Origin: Halobacteriovorax sp. JY17
GTDB lineage: Bacteria; Bdellovibrionota; Bacteriovoracia; Bacteriovoracales; Bacteriovoracaceae
Length of the DNA: 64,000 nt
Assembly: GCF_002753895.1 (NCBI RefSeq)
Contig: NZ_NJER01000002.1
Location: 679,990-743,989 of the forward strand
Direction: 5' to 3'
How positions within the stretch are numbered: the stretch's first letter is position 1; every line of letters begins with the position of its first letter. The notes below the pieces were generated by a model. That model was given only the letters and a program-made list of their open reading frames with translations, did no database searches and was not told the origin of the DNA. The position numbers and the translations under genes are program-made. Positions 52,296-61,900 of the stretch are shown here, in pieces.

Positions 52296-54692
52296 ATGAA
52301 AGTATTTGCAAAAGGAAAAAATTTAGAAACCCTAAATTATGATGAATTAAAGTTGATCGTTAGAGATTCAGCCTGTCGCTCTTTAGAAATTGAAAACGTT
52401 GTAAGGGCACTCGACCTATTTTCTAAAAAAGTTCTCACTCTTGATTTAGATCAGGGGCTTGCTCGTGAAATTTCAACTTTTTGTTCTCAAAAAGGAATAG
52501 AAGGAAAACTAAAAAGTGAGTTAGGTTCAATTAACCCGTTTGATATTAAGCGAAGAGATTTCAAGACTACCGAAATGGAGTCTTACTATCCTCTTGGAAC
52601 TTTACTTCATATCACCTCTTCTAACTCAGAAGGTTTAGCCTTTCTTGCCTTAGTCGAAGGTTTAATAAGCGGTAATATTAATATTGTAAAGTTGAGTAGA
52701 AGAGATAGTGATATTTGCTTCAAGCTCGTTGAGATACTTCTCTCTTTCGATAAATCAAACTTCTTGAAAGACAGAATTGTCTTACTGCAAGATGCAAGTA
52801 TTGGTTTAGAAGAGTTAATTGACTTGAGTGATGGGGTTTCTTGCTGGGGAGGAGATAGTGCTCTAAATTCTATAAGAGCATTAGTTCCAAGTTCTAAGAG
52901 GTTTATTACTTGGGGGCATAAAATATCATTTGCTCTAATTGATATGGACGGCGACCTTAAAACTAAGGCCGATAAATTGGTCTTAGAGATACTTAAGTAT
53001 AATCAACAGGCGTGTTCTGCTCCACAGGTATGTTATGTATTAGATGCAAGTTTTTCTGAAATAAGAGACTTTTCTAAATTACTAGATGAGGCTTTTTCTG
53101 AGTCTTTAGATATAACTTCCCTAGAACTTGATATTCAAGAAAAAGCAGAGCTTACAAATTATAATCAACTCTTAAAGTTAGAGTCTCTTGTCGAGGATAA
53201 GGGCGTTATCGTTGGAAGGGATCATCAATGGAGAATTTACACCGAAAATAATTCTGATTTTAAACCATCTCCGCTCAATCGTACAATTTGGATAAAACCT
53301 CTCAAGAGAGAAGATATTATTAAGACGTTTGTGAGTCATAGAGATTACCTTCAGACGGTGGGAGTATCTCTTTCTGAAAAGAAAATTGAATTTGTAAGAG
53401 ATTTACTGAGTGCCGGAGTGACGAGAGTTCGTGAGCTTGGAAGAATGCAAGAGTCTTATAGTGGAGAGCCTCATGACGGAGAATATGCCTTAAGACGATT
53501 TGTGAAGAAAGTAAGTATTGACCTAGACATGCTTTCTCAAAATTTCCGATTAGATGAGAGAATCTTTAAAAAGCAAAGTATTAATAAAAATCTAAAGGTT
53601 ATGAGTAAGGAAGACTTCCAGAATATGGATGTAAATGAATCTTTAAATCATTTATTCTTTAGAAGTGGAGGAAGTTCTGGAAAAACTGCAATTTCTCCTT
53701 TTTCATATAATTCTTATCATGTTCAGATGAAGGCCGCAGCGGAAGGATTACTTGCTTCTGGACTTAATCCTAGTACTGATCGCTGTGGTAACCTCTTCTT
53801 TGGAGGGGGGCTTTACGGTGGGTTTATAAGCTTCTTCACGATCTTAGAAATGATGGAGGCCATTCAATTTCCTATTGCTGCTTACGAAGACAAAGAGTTT
53901 GTTGCAAAGGTGATTTTAGACAATAGAGTTGATACTCTTCTAGGAATGCCATCATATATTATTGATCTTTTTAAAGAGCAAGCTGCAGTCTTAAGAAAAT
54001 CTTCTGTGAAGAAAATTTTCTTTGGAGGGGAGCACTTTCCTGATGGACAAAAACACTGGTTAAAAGAAGAGTTTGGAGTTGAGATTATAAGGTCTGCCAG
54101 CTATGGCTCTGTTGACGCTGGACCTCTTGGGTTTCAATGCGAGTGCTGTGAGGGTTCTGAGCATCACTTAAATGAAACTATTCAGCAATTAGAAATATTG
54201 AAAATAGAGAGTGATGAAGAAGTCTTGGAAGGAGAAGTCGGAAGGCTCGTATTTACATCAAAAGCAAGAGATTCAGTGAGCATCAATAGATATGATCTTG
54301 GAGATCTTGGCCGAATGATTTCGAAGGAATGTGATTGTGGAAGAAAGAATTTAAAGTTTGAGCTTCTTGGAAGGCATGGAGATATTTTTAGGGCCGGAGG
54401 GACTTTCTTTAACTTTACAAAGATTCAAAGAGTCTTAGAAGAATATTTTTCGTATGGAGGTAGTCTACAAGTCATTATAGATAATTCAACGGGAAAAGAT
54501 TCGATAGAGGTTGTTTTAGATAATAAAGAATTTTCAGAGGAGGAATTTATGGAGAAATATAAAGATCTTTATGAAGCTGTTCAAATGGAGCAGACGGTTT
54601 TATTTTCAATGAAAAATACTTCTCCAAAAGACTTTCTTCACTCTAAGAATAGTGGGAAGCTCTTAAGAGTAATTGATAAGAGGATATTTTGA
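52296..54692 (+). CDS. Fusion of LuxC-type acyl reductase and PaaK-like adenylating domain
   Basis: 798 residues from ATG 52296. Residues 1-410 are LuxC (acyl-CoA reductase, NADPH-dependent): YPLGTLLHITSSNSEGLA, catalytic Cys240 in NQQACSAPQ, and SYSGEPHDGEYALRRFV. Residues 430-798 are a second, phenylacetate-CoA-ligase-like adenylating domain: FRSGGSSGKTAISPF (P-loop), SASYGSVDAGPLG, RYDLGDLGRM and LLGRHGDIFRAGG. A Cys-rich insert (CECCEGSEHH) follows the first ligase motif. Such a fusion puts activation and reduction on one chain. The substrate is unknown; a fatty or aryl acid is likely. Confidence 0.85.
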   Translation: MKVFAKGKNLETLNYDELKLIVRDSACRSLEIENVVRALDLFSKKVLTLDLDQGLAREISTFCSQKGIEGKLKSELGSINPFDIKRRDFKTTEMESYYPLGTLLHITSSNSEGLAFLALVEGLISGNINIVKLSRRDSDICFKLVEILLSFDKSNFLKDRIVLLQDASIGLEELIDLSDGVSCWGGDSALNSIRALVPSSKRFITWGHKISFALIDMDGDLKTKADKLVLEILKYNQQACSAPQVCYVLDASFSEIRDFSKLLDEAFSESLDITSLELDIQEKAELTNYNQLLKLESLVEDKGVIVGRDHQWRIYTENNSDFKPSPLNRTIWIKPLKREDIIKTFVSHRDYLQTVGVSLSEKKIEFVRDLLSAGVTRVRELGRMQESYSGEPHDGEYALRRFVKKVSIDLDMLSQNFRLDERIFKKQSINKNLKVMSKEDFQNMDVNESLNHLFFRSGGSSGKTAISPFSYNSYHVQMKAAAEGLLASGLNPSTDRCGNLFFGGGLYGGFISFFTILEMMEAIQFPIAAYEDKEFVAKVILDNRVDTLLGMPSYIIDLFKEQAAVLRKSSVKKIFFGGEHFPDGQKHWLKEEFGVEIIRSASYGSVDAGPLGFQCECCEGSEHHLNETIQQLEILKIESDEEVLEGEVGRLVFTSKARDSVSINRYDLGDLGRMISKECDCGRKNLKFELLGRHGDIFRAGGTFFNFTKIQRVLEEYFSYGGSLQVIIDNSTGKDSIEVVLDNKEFSEEEFMEKYKDLYEAVQMEQTVLFSMKNTSPKDFLHSKNSGKLLRVIDKRIF

Positions 54693-55933
54693 ATAATAGA
54701 CTAAGAGAACATATTTTATTTGTTAGAGAGAAATCAGAATTTTATAGAAACCTCTATCAAGATGTTAATCAGACGACTTTTTCTCTATCTGATTTACCAA
54801 TTCTTAATCAGGAAAGTTTTTGGGGGAGTAATGGTTTCGATAATAATACTGTCTTAACGTCTACTCAGCCAAATGGTGTTGTTTTTAAAAGTGGAGGAAC
54901 GACAGGCACTCCGAAGTCGAGTTATTTTACTCAGGAGGAATGGGAAGTCTTCACAAGTGATTTTGCTTTTGGCATGGATCAACTTAATTTGAAAGAGGGA
55001 GATCGTTGTGCAAACCTCTTCTATTCAGGTGATTTATATGCTTCTTTCTTATTTATTAATAAGAGTGTTGAAAAACTAAAGAGCAAAGTTGTTCAGTATC
55101 CAATTACTGGACAAACGAGTCTAGAAGAAACAAGGAAGATTATTGAAAACTTTAAAATCAATACTCTATTTGGAGTTCCTACTTCTTTGTTAAATCTAGC
55201 AAATCAATTTAAAGAGAAAAATTCTCAAATTGAACATATATACTATGGCGGAGAACCACTCTTTGAAGACCAGAAAGAGAAGCTCTTGGAGAAGTTTCCA
55301 TGTGCCCATATATCATCAATTGGATATGCTAGTGTAGATGGTGGACAACTTGGTTATGTGAATTCTACTTGTCTTGCTGGTGAACATATTGTTTTCGAAA
55401 ATACGATTATGGAAATCGTAGATATTGAAACAAATAAAGTAATTTCGGAAACTAATAAAGTCGGAAAATTAGTTTATACAAATCTCTCTAGAAGATTAAT
55501 GCCAATCATTCGCTATCCTGTTGGAGATATGGCCACTTGGGTAGAAGTGGGGACTAAGTTTAAGCTGTTGGGTCGTTCTGATGAAGGAGCTCGAGTTGGT
55601 CCAGTTACTATTTCACGAGATGATATTCTCTCGGCACTAAAGAGAAGTAGCTTAGGTGAATATGTTCAGAATATTCAATTGGTAATAAAGAGAGATAATG
55701 GCAGAGATTATTTGCATGTCTACTTAGGAGTTGAAAGTAAAGTTAGTCTTAATATTTCAGAGTCCTTAAGGAACTTTAAAGAGCACTTTGCCTTAGAAAG
55801 ACCTATGTACCAGAAGGAGAAGAACGCTGATAATATTGGAGAATTAGAAGCTTCAATAGTATTAGTTGATGACCTCCAGAAGAACCCAAGAACAGGTAAA
55901 TTAAGGTTAGTTATAGACGAAAGATTCTCCTGA
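54689..55933 (+). CDS. PaaK-like adenylate-forming enzyme
   Basis: 414 residues, homologous to the C-terminal half of the preceding protein: FKSGGTTGTPKSSYF (residues 67-80), YASVDGGQLGY, RYPVGDMATW and KLLGRSDEGARVG. Adenylate-forming (phenylacetate-CoA ligase or coenzyme F390 synthetase-like) family. Start is a TTG overlapping the preceding TGA (TTGA). Having two PaaK-like domains in one operon may reflect gene duplication, with one copy fused to LuxC. Substrate unknown; last gene of the operon. Confidence 0.83.
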   Translation: MNNRLREHILFVREKSEFYRNLYQDVNQTTFSLSDLPILNQESFWGSNGFDNNTVLTSTQPNGVVFKSGGTTGTPKSSYFTQEEWEVFTSDFAFGMDQLNLKEGDRCANLFYSGDLYASFLFINKSVEKLKSKVVQYPITGQTSLEETRKIIENFKINTLFGVPTSLLNLANQFKEKNSQIEHIYYGGEPLFEDQKEKLLEKFPCAHISSIGYASVDGGQLGYVNSTCLAGEHIVFENTIMEIVDIETNKVISETNKVGKLVYTNLSRRLMPIIRYPVGDMATWVEVGTKFKLLGRSDEGARVGPVTISRDDILSALKRSSLGEYVQNIQLVIKRDNGRDYLHVYLGVESKVSLNISESLRNFKEHFALERPMYQKEKNADNIGELEASIVLVDDLQKNPRTGKLRLVIDERFS

Positions 55934-55995
55934 GAGATAAGAAATCTTTATTTTCGTGATATTATTTAAGTAATTAAATACACGAGGATAAAAGC

Positions 55996-57357
55996 TTGAA
56001 AATCCTATTAGCACAAAGTAATCATAAAATTAAAGATCGTCTAAATCTCTATTTAGATAATCTTCCAACAGTCGTTGAAGTATTCGAAGTCTCTTCTTTC
56101 TCAGAGCTTAAAGACAAACTAATAGATGATCCTTCAATTGATATAACCATTTCCTGTCACATGAGTTCTAAGTTTGAAGGAATGAAAATTTCTGGACTCT
56201 TATTAAATGAACATCAGAGTGATCTCATTGTGAATACAACTGAAAACTTACAAGATTCATTGGAGTTTAAGGCCTTCTCCAAGTTAGATAATAGAGCGCA
56301 AATTATTCAAAACGATATTAACTGCGAGTCCTTTCATCATCTTATTTTAGATATTTTAAAGAAGAGAAGAAACTTAAATTTCAAGTATACAGAAGAAGTT
56401 TACAGAAAAGTTAGGCTTTCATATTTCTTACGTTTTAATAAAGTTCTATGTGATGTTTTTATAAAGTTGAGTGATGATAAATATATCAAAGTATTAAAAC
56501 AGGATGATATTTATACAAGAGATGATCTGCAGAAGTACCGAGAGAAAGATATTAAGTATCTTTATATTCAAGCAGAGGATTACGATGAATTTGGAGCAAG
56601 CCTAGCTACAACACCATTTCTTATTGAAGACAAGAATTTAGAATCAAAGTATCTAGATGATGCTGTAATAAACACTTTAGATATTGTTCATGAGATGGTT
56701 CTTGAATCGGGATTAACAGATGAAGTTATTAATCTCGTTGACTATACGGCCTACCAAATTGAGAGTAACTTAGAGAATGATAGAATTTTAAATCGTCTGC
56801 TCTCAATATTAAAAGACAGGAAGGACTATCTCTTAGATCATAGTTATATGATCGCTTATTTCTCAAATTCTATTTGCTCTTTTATGGAATGGGACTCTGA
56901 AGAAATTAGAAAGAAGTTAAGCTATGCTGCCATTTTGCAAGATGTGTGTTTGAGTGATGCAAAAATGGCCTTGATAATGAATCTTCAAAAACCTGAGATG
57001 ACAAATTATACGCCAGAGCAAATATCTAATTACAAATCTCATCCAGAGCAAATTGCAAATATTGTAAGAGCAAATGATAGTATTCCTCTAAATGTTGATG
57101 AAATTCTTCTTTCTCATCATGAAAGACCAGAAGGGAATGGATATCCAAGAGGATTGAGTCATCACCGAGTATCTCAACTTTCTGCTGTCTTTATTGTTGC
57201 TCATTCATTCGTAGATGAGCTTTATAGAGAAGAGTTTGACCTAAGTCATATTCCTGAAATTCTCAAGAGAATGGAGAAGCGATTCTCTGTGGGAAATTAT
57301 AGAAAGCCTCTAGAGGGGCTTATTAGTGTTTTCAAAAAATCTATTCAAGTTGCATAG
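55996..57357 (+). CDS. Degenerate HD-GYP protein with N-terminal receiver-like domain
   Basis: 453 residues from TTG 55996 (GAGGA site). The first 120 residues resemble a receiver fold lacking the phospho-acceptor Asp. Residues about 275-450 are HD-GYP: LLDHSYMIAYF, then AAILQDVCL where the HD dyad is QD, NYKSHPEQI, and HHERPEGNGYPRGL with GYP intact. HD-GYP enzymes hydrolyse cyclic di-GMP; loss of the metal His suggests an inactive sensor or altered chemistry. Bdellovibrio has a known unconventional HD-GYP (Bd1822). A middle region of about 150 residues is not recognised. Confidence 0.8.
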   Translation: MKILLAQSNHKIKDRLNLYLDNLPTVVEVFEVSSFSELKDKLIDDPSIDITISCHMSSKFEGMKISGLLLNEHQSDLIVNTTENLQDSLEFKAFSKLDNRAQIIQNDINCESFHHLILDILKKRRNLNFKYTEEVYRKVRLSYFLRFNKVLCDVFIKLSDDKYIKVLKQDDIYTRDDLQKYREKDIKYLYIQAEDYDEFGASLATTPFLIEDKNLESKYLDDAVINTLDIVHEMVLESGLTDEVINLVDYTAYQIESNLENDRILNRLLSILKDRKDYLLDHSYMIAYFSNSICSFMEWDSEEIRKKLSYAAILQDVCLSDAKMALIMNLQKPEMTNYTPEQISNYKSHPEQIANIVRANDSIPLNVDEILLSHHERPEGNGYPRGLSHHRVSQLSAVFIVAHSFVDELYREEFDLSHIPEILKRMEKRFSVGNYRKPLEGLISVFKKSIQVA

Positions 57358-57359
57358 GT

Positions 57360-58199
57360 TTAGTAGATGGATAGGTTCATTTCTTGATCGACACCAATCA
57401 TTTGGCCAACTTCCATTGGAATCCAAGTATTGTCGCCGTGAATTGGTTCACTACTAAAAATGAGATGATTTATTTTTCCATTCTGCGTTGGAGCCTCACA
57501 TTCTGGGGAAAAATAAGGACAAGTATCTCTCTCGGAACACTTTACTTTATAAGTAGAGTAGAAGAGTTTCTTTCCACCCTGGTGGGCCATCATGGTTTTT
57601 CCATTTGTAATAATAAAAGTTAGAAAAGTTTCAGTATTGCTACCATCATCACTTTGATAGTAATCACCAATGATATCAGTGAGGCCTTTTATTGCTCTTT
57701 TTATAGCATCTTGAAGGCTTTCAATGTCACAGTGTCTATCCGATAATTCAACCTTTTCACTTAATTTTGTTAGAATGAAGTAAAAAATGATTTCAGAGTC
57801 TGTTGTACCTAAAATAAATCTTCGAAGGTGAGGGGAAATTTTACTAATGATTTCATCTCTATATTTAGCAAAGTCTTTAATATTTCCATTATGAGCAAAT
57901 ATCCAATTCCCATATTGAAACGGGTGAGTATTTAAAATATTAACAGTCCCAAGAGTCGCGTTTCGAAGATGAGCAATAACTGTTTCAGAACTTACAATTC
58001 CTGATACCTTCTTGAATATATTGTCATTTACTGCTGTTTTTTCAGACCTGATAACATGGGGAGCACCCGCTGTGTAGTAGCTCACACCCCAACCATCAGG
58101 GTGCTTATTACTTTGCACTTCGAGAGCATTTTCAGCACTTATAAGGCTGTGGTGAACCTGACTTTGAATAATTGAACGAAAACCAAATAGTCTACACAT
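57360..58199 (-). CDS. Class II glutamine amidotransferase (YafJ type)
   Basis: 279 residues. Ntn-type nucleophile Cys2 in MCRLFGFRS, HPDGWGVSYY, VIAHLRNATLG and FAHNGNIKDF form the glutaminase site, and LGTTDSEIIFYFIL is a family feature. No synthase domain, so the NH3 acceptor is unknown. The start lies 1 nt from a 12-bp inverted repeat with a -10 box in its loop. Confidence 0.88.
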   Translation of the reverse strand: MCRLFGFRSIIQSQVHHSLISAENALEVQSNKHPDGWGVSYYTAGAPHVIRSEKTAVNDNIFKKVSGIVSSETVIAHLRNATLGTVNILNTHPFQYGNWIFAHNGNIKDFAKYRDEIISKISPHLRRFILGTTDSEIIFYFILTKLSEKVELSDRHCDIESLQDAIKRAIKGLTDIIGDYYQSDDGSNTETFLTFIITNGKTMMAHQGGKKLFYSTYKVKCSERDTCPYFSPECEAPTQNGKINHLIFSSEPIHGDNTWIPMEVGQMIGVDQEMNLSIY

Positions 58200-58200
58200 A

Positions 58201-58247
58201 CCTAACCTATGTTTCTTACCAATAGAGGTATTATAACATAGGTTAGG
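58201..58247 (-). promoter_or_regulatory. Inverted repeat flanking the promoter of the amidotransferase gene
   Basis: CCTAACCTATGT (58201-58212) and ACATAGGTTAGG (58236-58247) are perfect 12-bp complements with a 23-nt loop. On the minus strand a TATAAT box (58230-58235) is just inside the upstream arm, and the other arm includes the only ribosome-site-like sequence, 2 nt from the ATG. It may be a repressor operator or an RNA hairpin hiding the start. Confidence 0.55.
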
Positions 58248-58269
58248 GTGTGAACTATAGAGGTGTAAA

Positions 58270-58920
58270 TTATACGTCTATTTTAAAGTCTAAATCCCAC
58301 TCTGAATGAGGGTGAGCTTTTAAAAAATTGATCAAAGAGGCGCAGTGGAGTCGAATATTTCTGACTTGAGTTTTTTTATTTAGATGTTTTATCTTATTGC
58401 ATCTTTCTTTGATCACACTTGAGCTCATTATAATCGCCATATGAGTAATATGCGATATGAGCATAGAAACTACCCAAAATCTTCCATCAAGAGGAGTCTC
58501 TTCTCCAACTTCATCTGTGACTAATTTTAGAAGTATTTCTCCTGCGGGAGGGCCTAGGCTGTCAGAGCAAACACCTTCCGCGTCTGAAAAGTCGATACTT
58601 TCATTTAGTATCAATCTAAAAGTATTTAGAAGAGTGTGGCTATGGTCCATAAAGAAGTTAAACATCTCAACAGAGAAATCTCCAAGGTCCATTCCTTCCT
58701 TGTAGATTTCTTTAAGCTGCTTTTCAACTTCTATACAATTGTTATTAAAGACTTCAAAATAGAGATTTTGCTTATTGGAGAAGTGGTAATTAACAGAGGC
58801 AAGATTTACATCTGCCTCTTTAGCAATATCTCTAACAGAAGTTCCATCATAACCCTTACAACCGAAGAGTTTGAGAGCAACACCAAGAATTTTACACTTT
58901 GTATCGTTTACTTTTGTCAT
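58270..58920 (-). CDS. TetR-family repressor of the efflux operon
   Basis: 216 residues. N-terminal TetR helix-turn-helix: KILGVALKLFGCKGYDGTSVRDIA and VNLASVNYHFSNKQNLY; the C-terminal part is ligand-binding and not assigned. It starts 7 nt after the RND gene, so it is co-transcribed with the pump and likely represses its own operon through the repeats at 63572-63609. AGGAA precedes the ATG. Confidence 0.87.
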   Translation of the reverse strand: MTKVNDTKCKILGVALKLFGCKGYDGTSVRDIAKEADVNLASVNYHFSNKQNLYFEVFNNNCIEVEKQLKEIYKEGMDLGDFSVEMFNFFMDHSHTLLNTFRLILNESIDFSDAEGVCSDSLGPPAGEILLKLVTDEVGEETPLDGRFWVVSMLISHITHMAIIMSSSVIKERCNKIKHLNKKTQVRNIRLHCASLINFLKAHPHSEWDLDFKIDV

Positions 58921-58927
58921 ACTATTC

Positions 58928-61900
58928 CTATGCTAGCTCTTCTGTTACTTCTAAGTCGCCTTCGACATGCTTACTTCTCTTCGTTATTCTATTCATGAAG
59001 TTCACAAAGTCTTCAAGAATAGCGTATGCAGGAGGAATAAAGGAGAGTGTCAGAATTGTTCCCGACACAAGTCCCCAGGCCATCGCAAGAGTCATTGGAA
59101 CTAGAGTTGGGTCAGATCCTCCAACCCCATAGGCCGTAGGAAATAGTCCACTGACAGTCGTTAGAGAGGTTACAAGAACTGCTCTAAGTCTCATCCCGGA
59201 AGCTTTAACTAGAATTTCGTGAAGAGAGAGTTTACCCTCTGCTCTCATTTCATCAATAAAGCTTATTAGAACAATTCCTGAGTTTACGATAATCCCGGCG
59301 AGTCCAATAATACCAATTAAAGCAAGAAAGGAAATTGGACGTGTTCTATCCATATATCCACTAAGAACTGGTGTTGCAAAAGCAATAGAGAAACCTAGTA
59401 GCCCTAGAGGGATCGTCATCATAATAATGAGTGGTCTCAGATACGACTTAAAGAGAAAAACAAGTATTGCGAAGATTCCGATAGCAGCTAGAATACTTGC
59501 TTGAGCTAAACTTTCCATGGACTCTTTTGTAGACTCTGCAACTCCACCAAATACTAGTGATACACTTGGGTAATCTGATCTAAGCTCTTCGTAAGTTTTT
59601 AGAAGAATTTGATTAGCTTCCATTGCTGTAATCTTCTTTTCATTAATTGAACCTGCAAGAGTTTTTGATCTCTTAAAATCAAATCTCTTAATTTGAGGAG
59701 TTCCATCTTTTGTTTCAAACTTAGCAAATGTACCTAGTGGAACAAGATTTCCTCTGGTATCCATAATATTAACGTTTTTCAATTTCGAGATGTCTGTTCT
59801 ATCTTCTTCTTTGAAACTTACTCTGAGGTCTACATCTTTGTTGTTAAGTGTTACCTCTGAAATGATTCTTCCTGAAATAGCACTTCTAACAGTATCTCCA
59901 GCATTGAAAATATTTAATCCAAGTTGATCTGCTTTTTCATAATCGATATTTATAAAAACTTCATCATCACCAATAATGTCATTCACTTTTAGGTCGATTA
60001 CTCCTGGAACTTTGCCAAGTCTTTCTTTCACTTTTCCAATGAGTGTATCTAGCTCTTCTCCGTCATTTGATCTAAAAGTCGCTTCAATATCACTTCCTAC
60101 CGGAGGACCATTTACTTGAGCTTCAAAAGTGAGAGATTTATAACCATCTTTTGATATTCCTGCTCTCAGCTTTTCTAGAACTGTTGTGTAGAAGAGGTTT
60201 AGTTTTGCATCTTCTGTGACATAGATGAAAACAATTCCAACATTATTTCCTTCAGAAGCCTTTGGGTCTGTTAGTTGAACTTTTGATTCTCCTGATCTTC
60301 CTACAAGGTGCTCAACATCTTCTCCAAGGACTTCTTTAATCTTACCTGTTAGTGTTTTTAGCTTATCGTTTGTTTCATCAAGCTTTGTTCCATTTGGTAG
60401 CTCAAATCTTGCTATATAAATTTCTGTCTGATCAGCAGGAAAGAGAATGAATTTATTTCCTGCTGTCATCATAAATAATGCAAAGATAATTAGACCAGAA
60501 AAACCTGCAGCTGCGATATATCTTCTCTTAATAAGAACTTCCATAAATTTTTCAAACTTACTTTCAAATTTATGAAACCAGTCTTTCTTTGAGTTTCCAT
60601 CTTTGTCTTTTTTTACAGATGATCCTGCACTTACTAATCTCATCGGTAGGAAGAAGAAACTTTCGACAAGAGAAAGTAGGAGGGAAATGGTTACGACAAT
60701 AGGAATCCATTTAATGAATTGTCCCATAATCCCTTTTGTAACTAACATTGGGAGAAAAGCTGCAATTGTTGTGAAAGCAGTTGCTGTGATTGGTAGCCAA
60801 AGACTTCTGATCGATTCGAGGGCCGCTTCTTGTGATGTTTTGCCATCTTGTCTGAGTCTTGTGAAGTTCTCAGAAATAACAACTGAGTTATCAACGAGCA
60901 TCCCTAGGGCAATAACTAGAGCAAGCACTGTTATTGTATTTAGATTCATTCCAAAAGCGGGCATGATTCCAAGGGTTCCCATAATTGCGAGAGGAAGAGA
61001 CATTGATGCCATTAGACCAATTCTTCCTGGAAGAAAAATGAAGAGGAAAACAATAACTAGGATTAATCCTGATACTGCGTTATTGGCCAGAACATCTAAT
61101 TTATCCTTAACCTTAATTGACTCATTTAAGAATACTTTGAATTCAGCTTTACCTTTATAAAGTTTCTCATATTCTAATAGCTTCTTATTTACATTCTCTA
61201 CAAGTGCAATTGTATCGGCACCTGCTTTCTTGGCAATTGTTAAGAGAGTTGCATCTTCACCGTTATATCTTGTTTTTACTTTGATATCTTCTTCACCATC
61301 TACGACTTTTGCAACATCTTTTAGATAAATAGATTGGCCTGAGAAATTAGATCGAATAAGAATATTTTCGAGCTCGCTTGTATTTTTAATTTTCCCTTCA
61401 AGCCTTAAAAGCTGTTGAGTCTTATCTTGCTTAAGGTTACCTCCCGGAATGTTTACATTCCTCGCTTGAATCTTAGAGATTAACTCTTGCATGCCAATGT
61501 GATGTTTATTTAAGAGATTATTATCGACTTCAATTTGGAAAGTTCTCTTTGTGTATCCTGCTAGAGTGACACCCTTAACGAGTTTATTATCTTCAATTTC
61601 TTCTTTTAGATGATCTGAGATTATATCTCTTAGCCTACCTTCGTTACTTCCAAGAACTGCAATTTGAAAAACAGGCATTTCTTCAGATTTTATTTCATTG
61701 AACTTCGGTCTATCTATTAAATCTGATGGGAGTTTATTTGTTCTATCAACTGCTTTTTGTATATCACTCATGACATCTTCAACGACAACGCCTGAACCGT
61801 CCATATCAATTCGGATGACAATTGTACTAAGGCCAGATTGACTAGTTGAGTTTACATCTTTAAGTCCACTAACAGTACGAATCTCATCTTCAATAGGTTT

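Noticed and set aside
49979-55933. Bioluminescence operon
   Set aside because: LuxC and LuxE homologues are present but no luciferase LuxA/LuxB, LuxD or flavin gene is in the region.
60603-61160. 185-residue plus-strand frame inside the RND gene
   Set aside because: Shadow of a long real gene; composition follows the complementary codons of the membrane helices.
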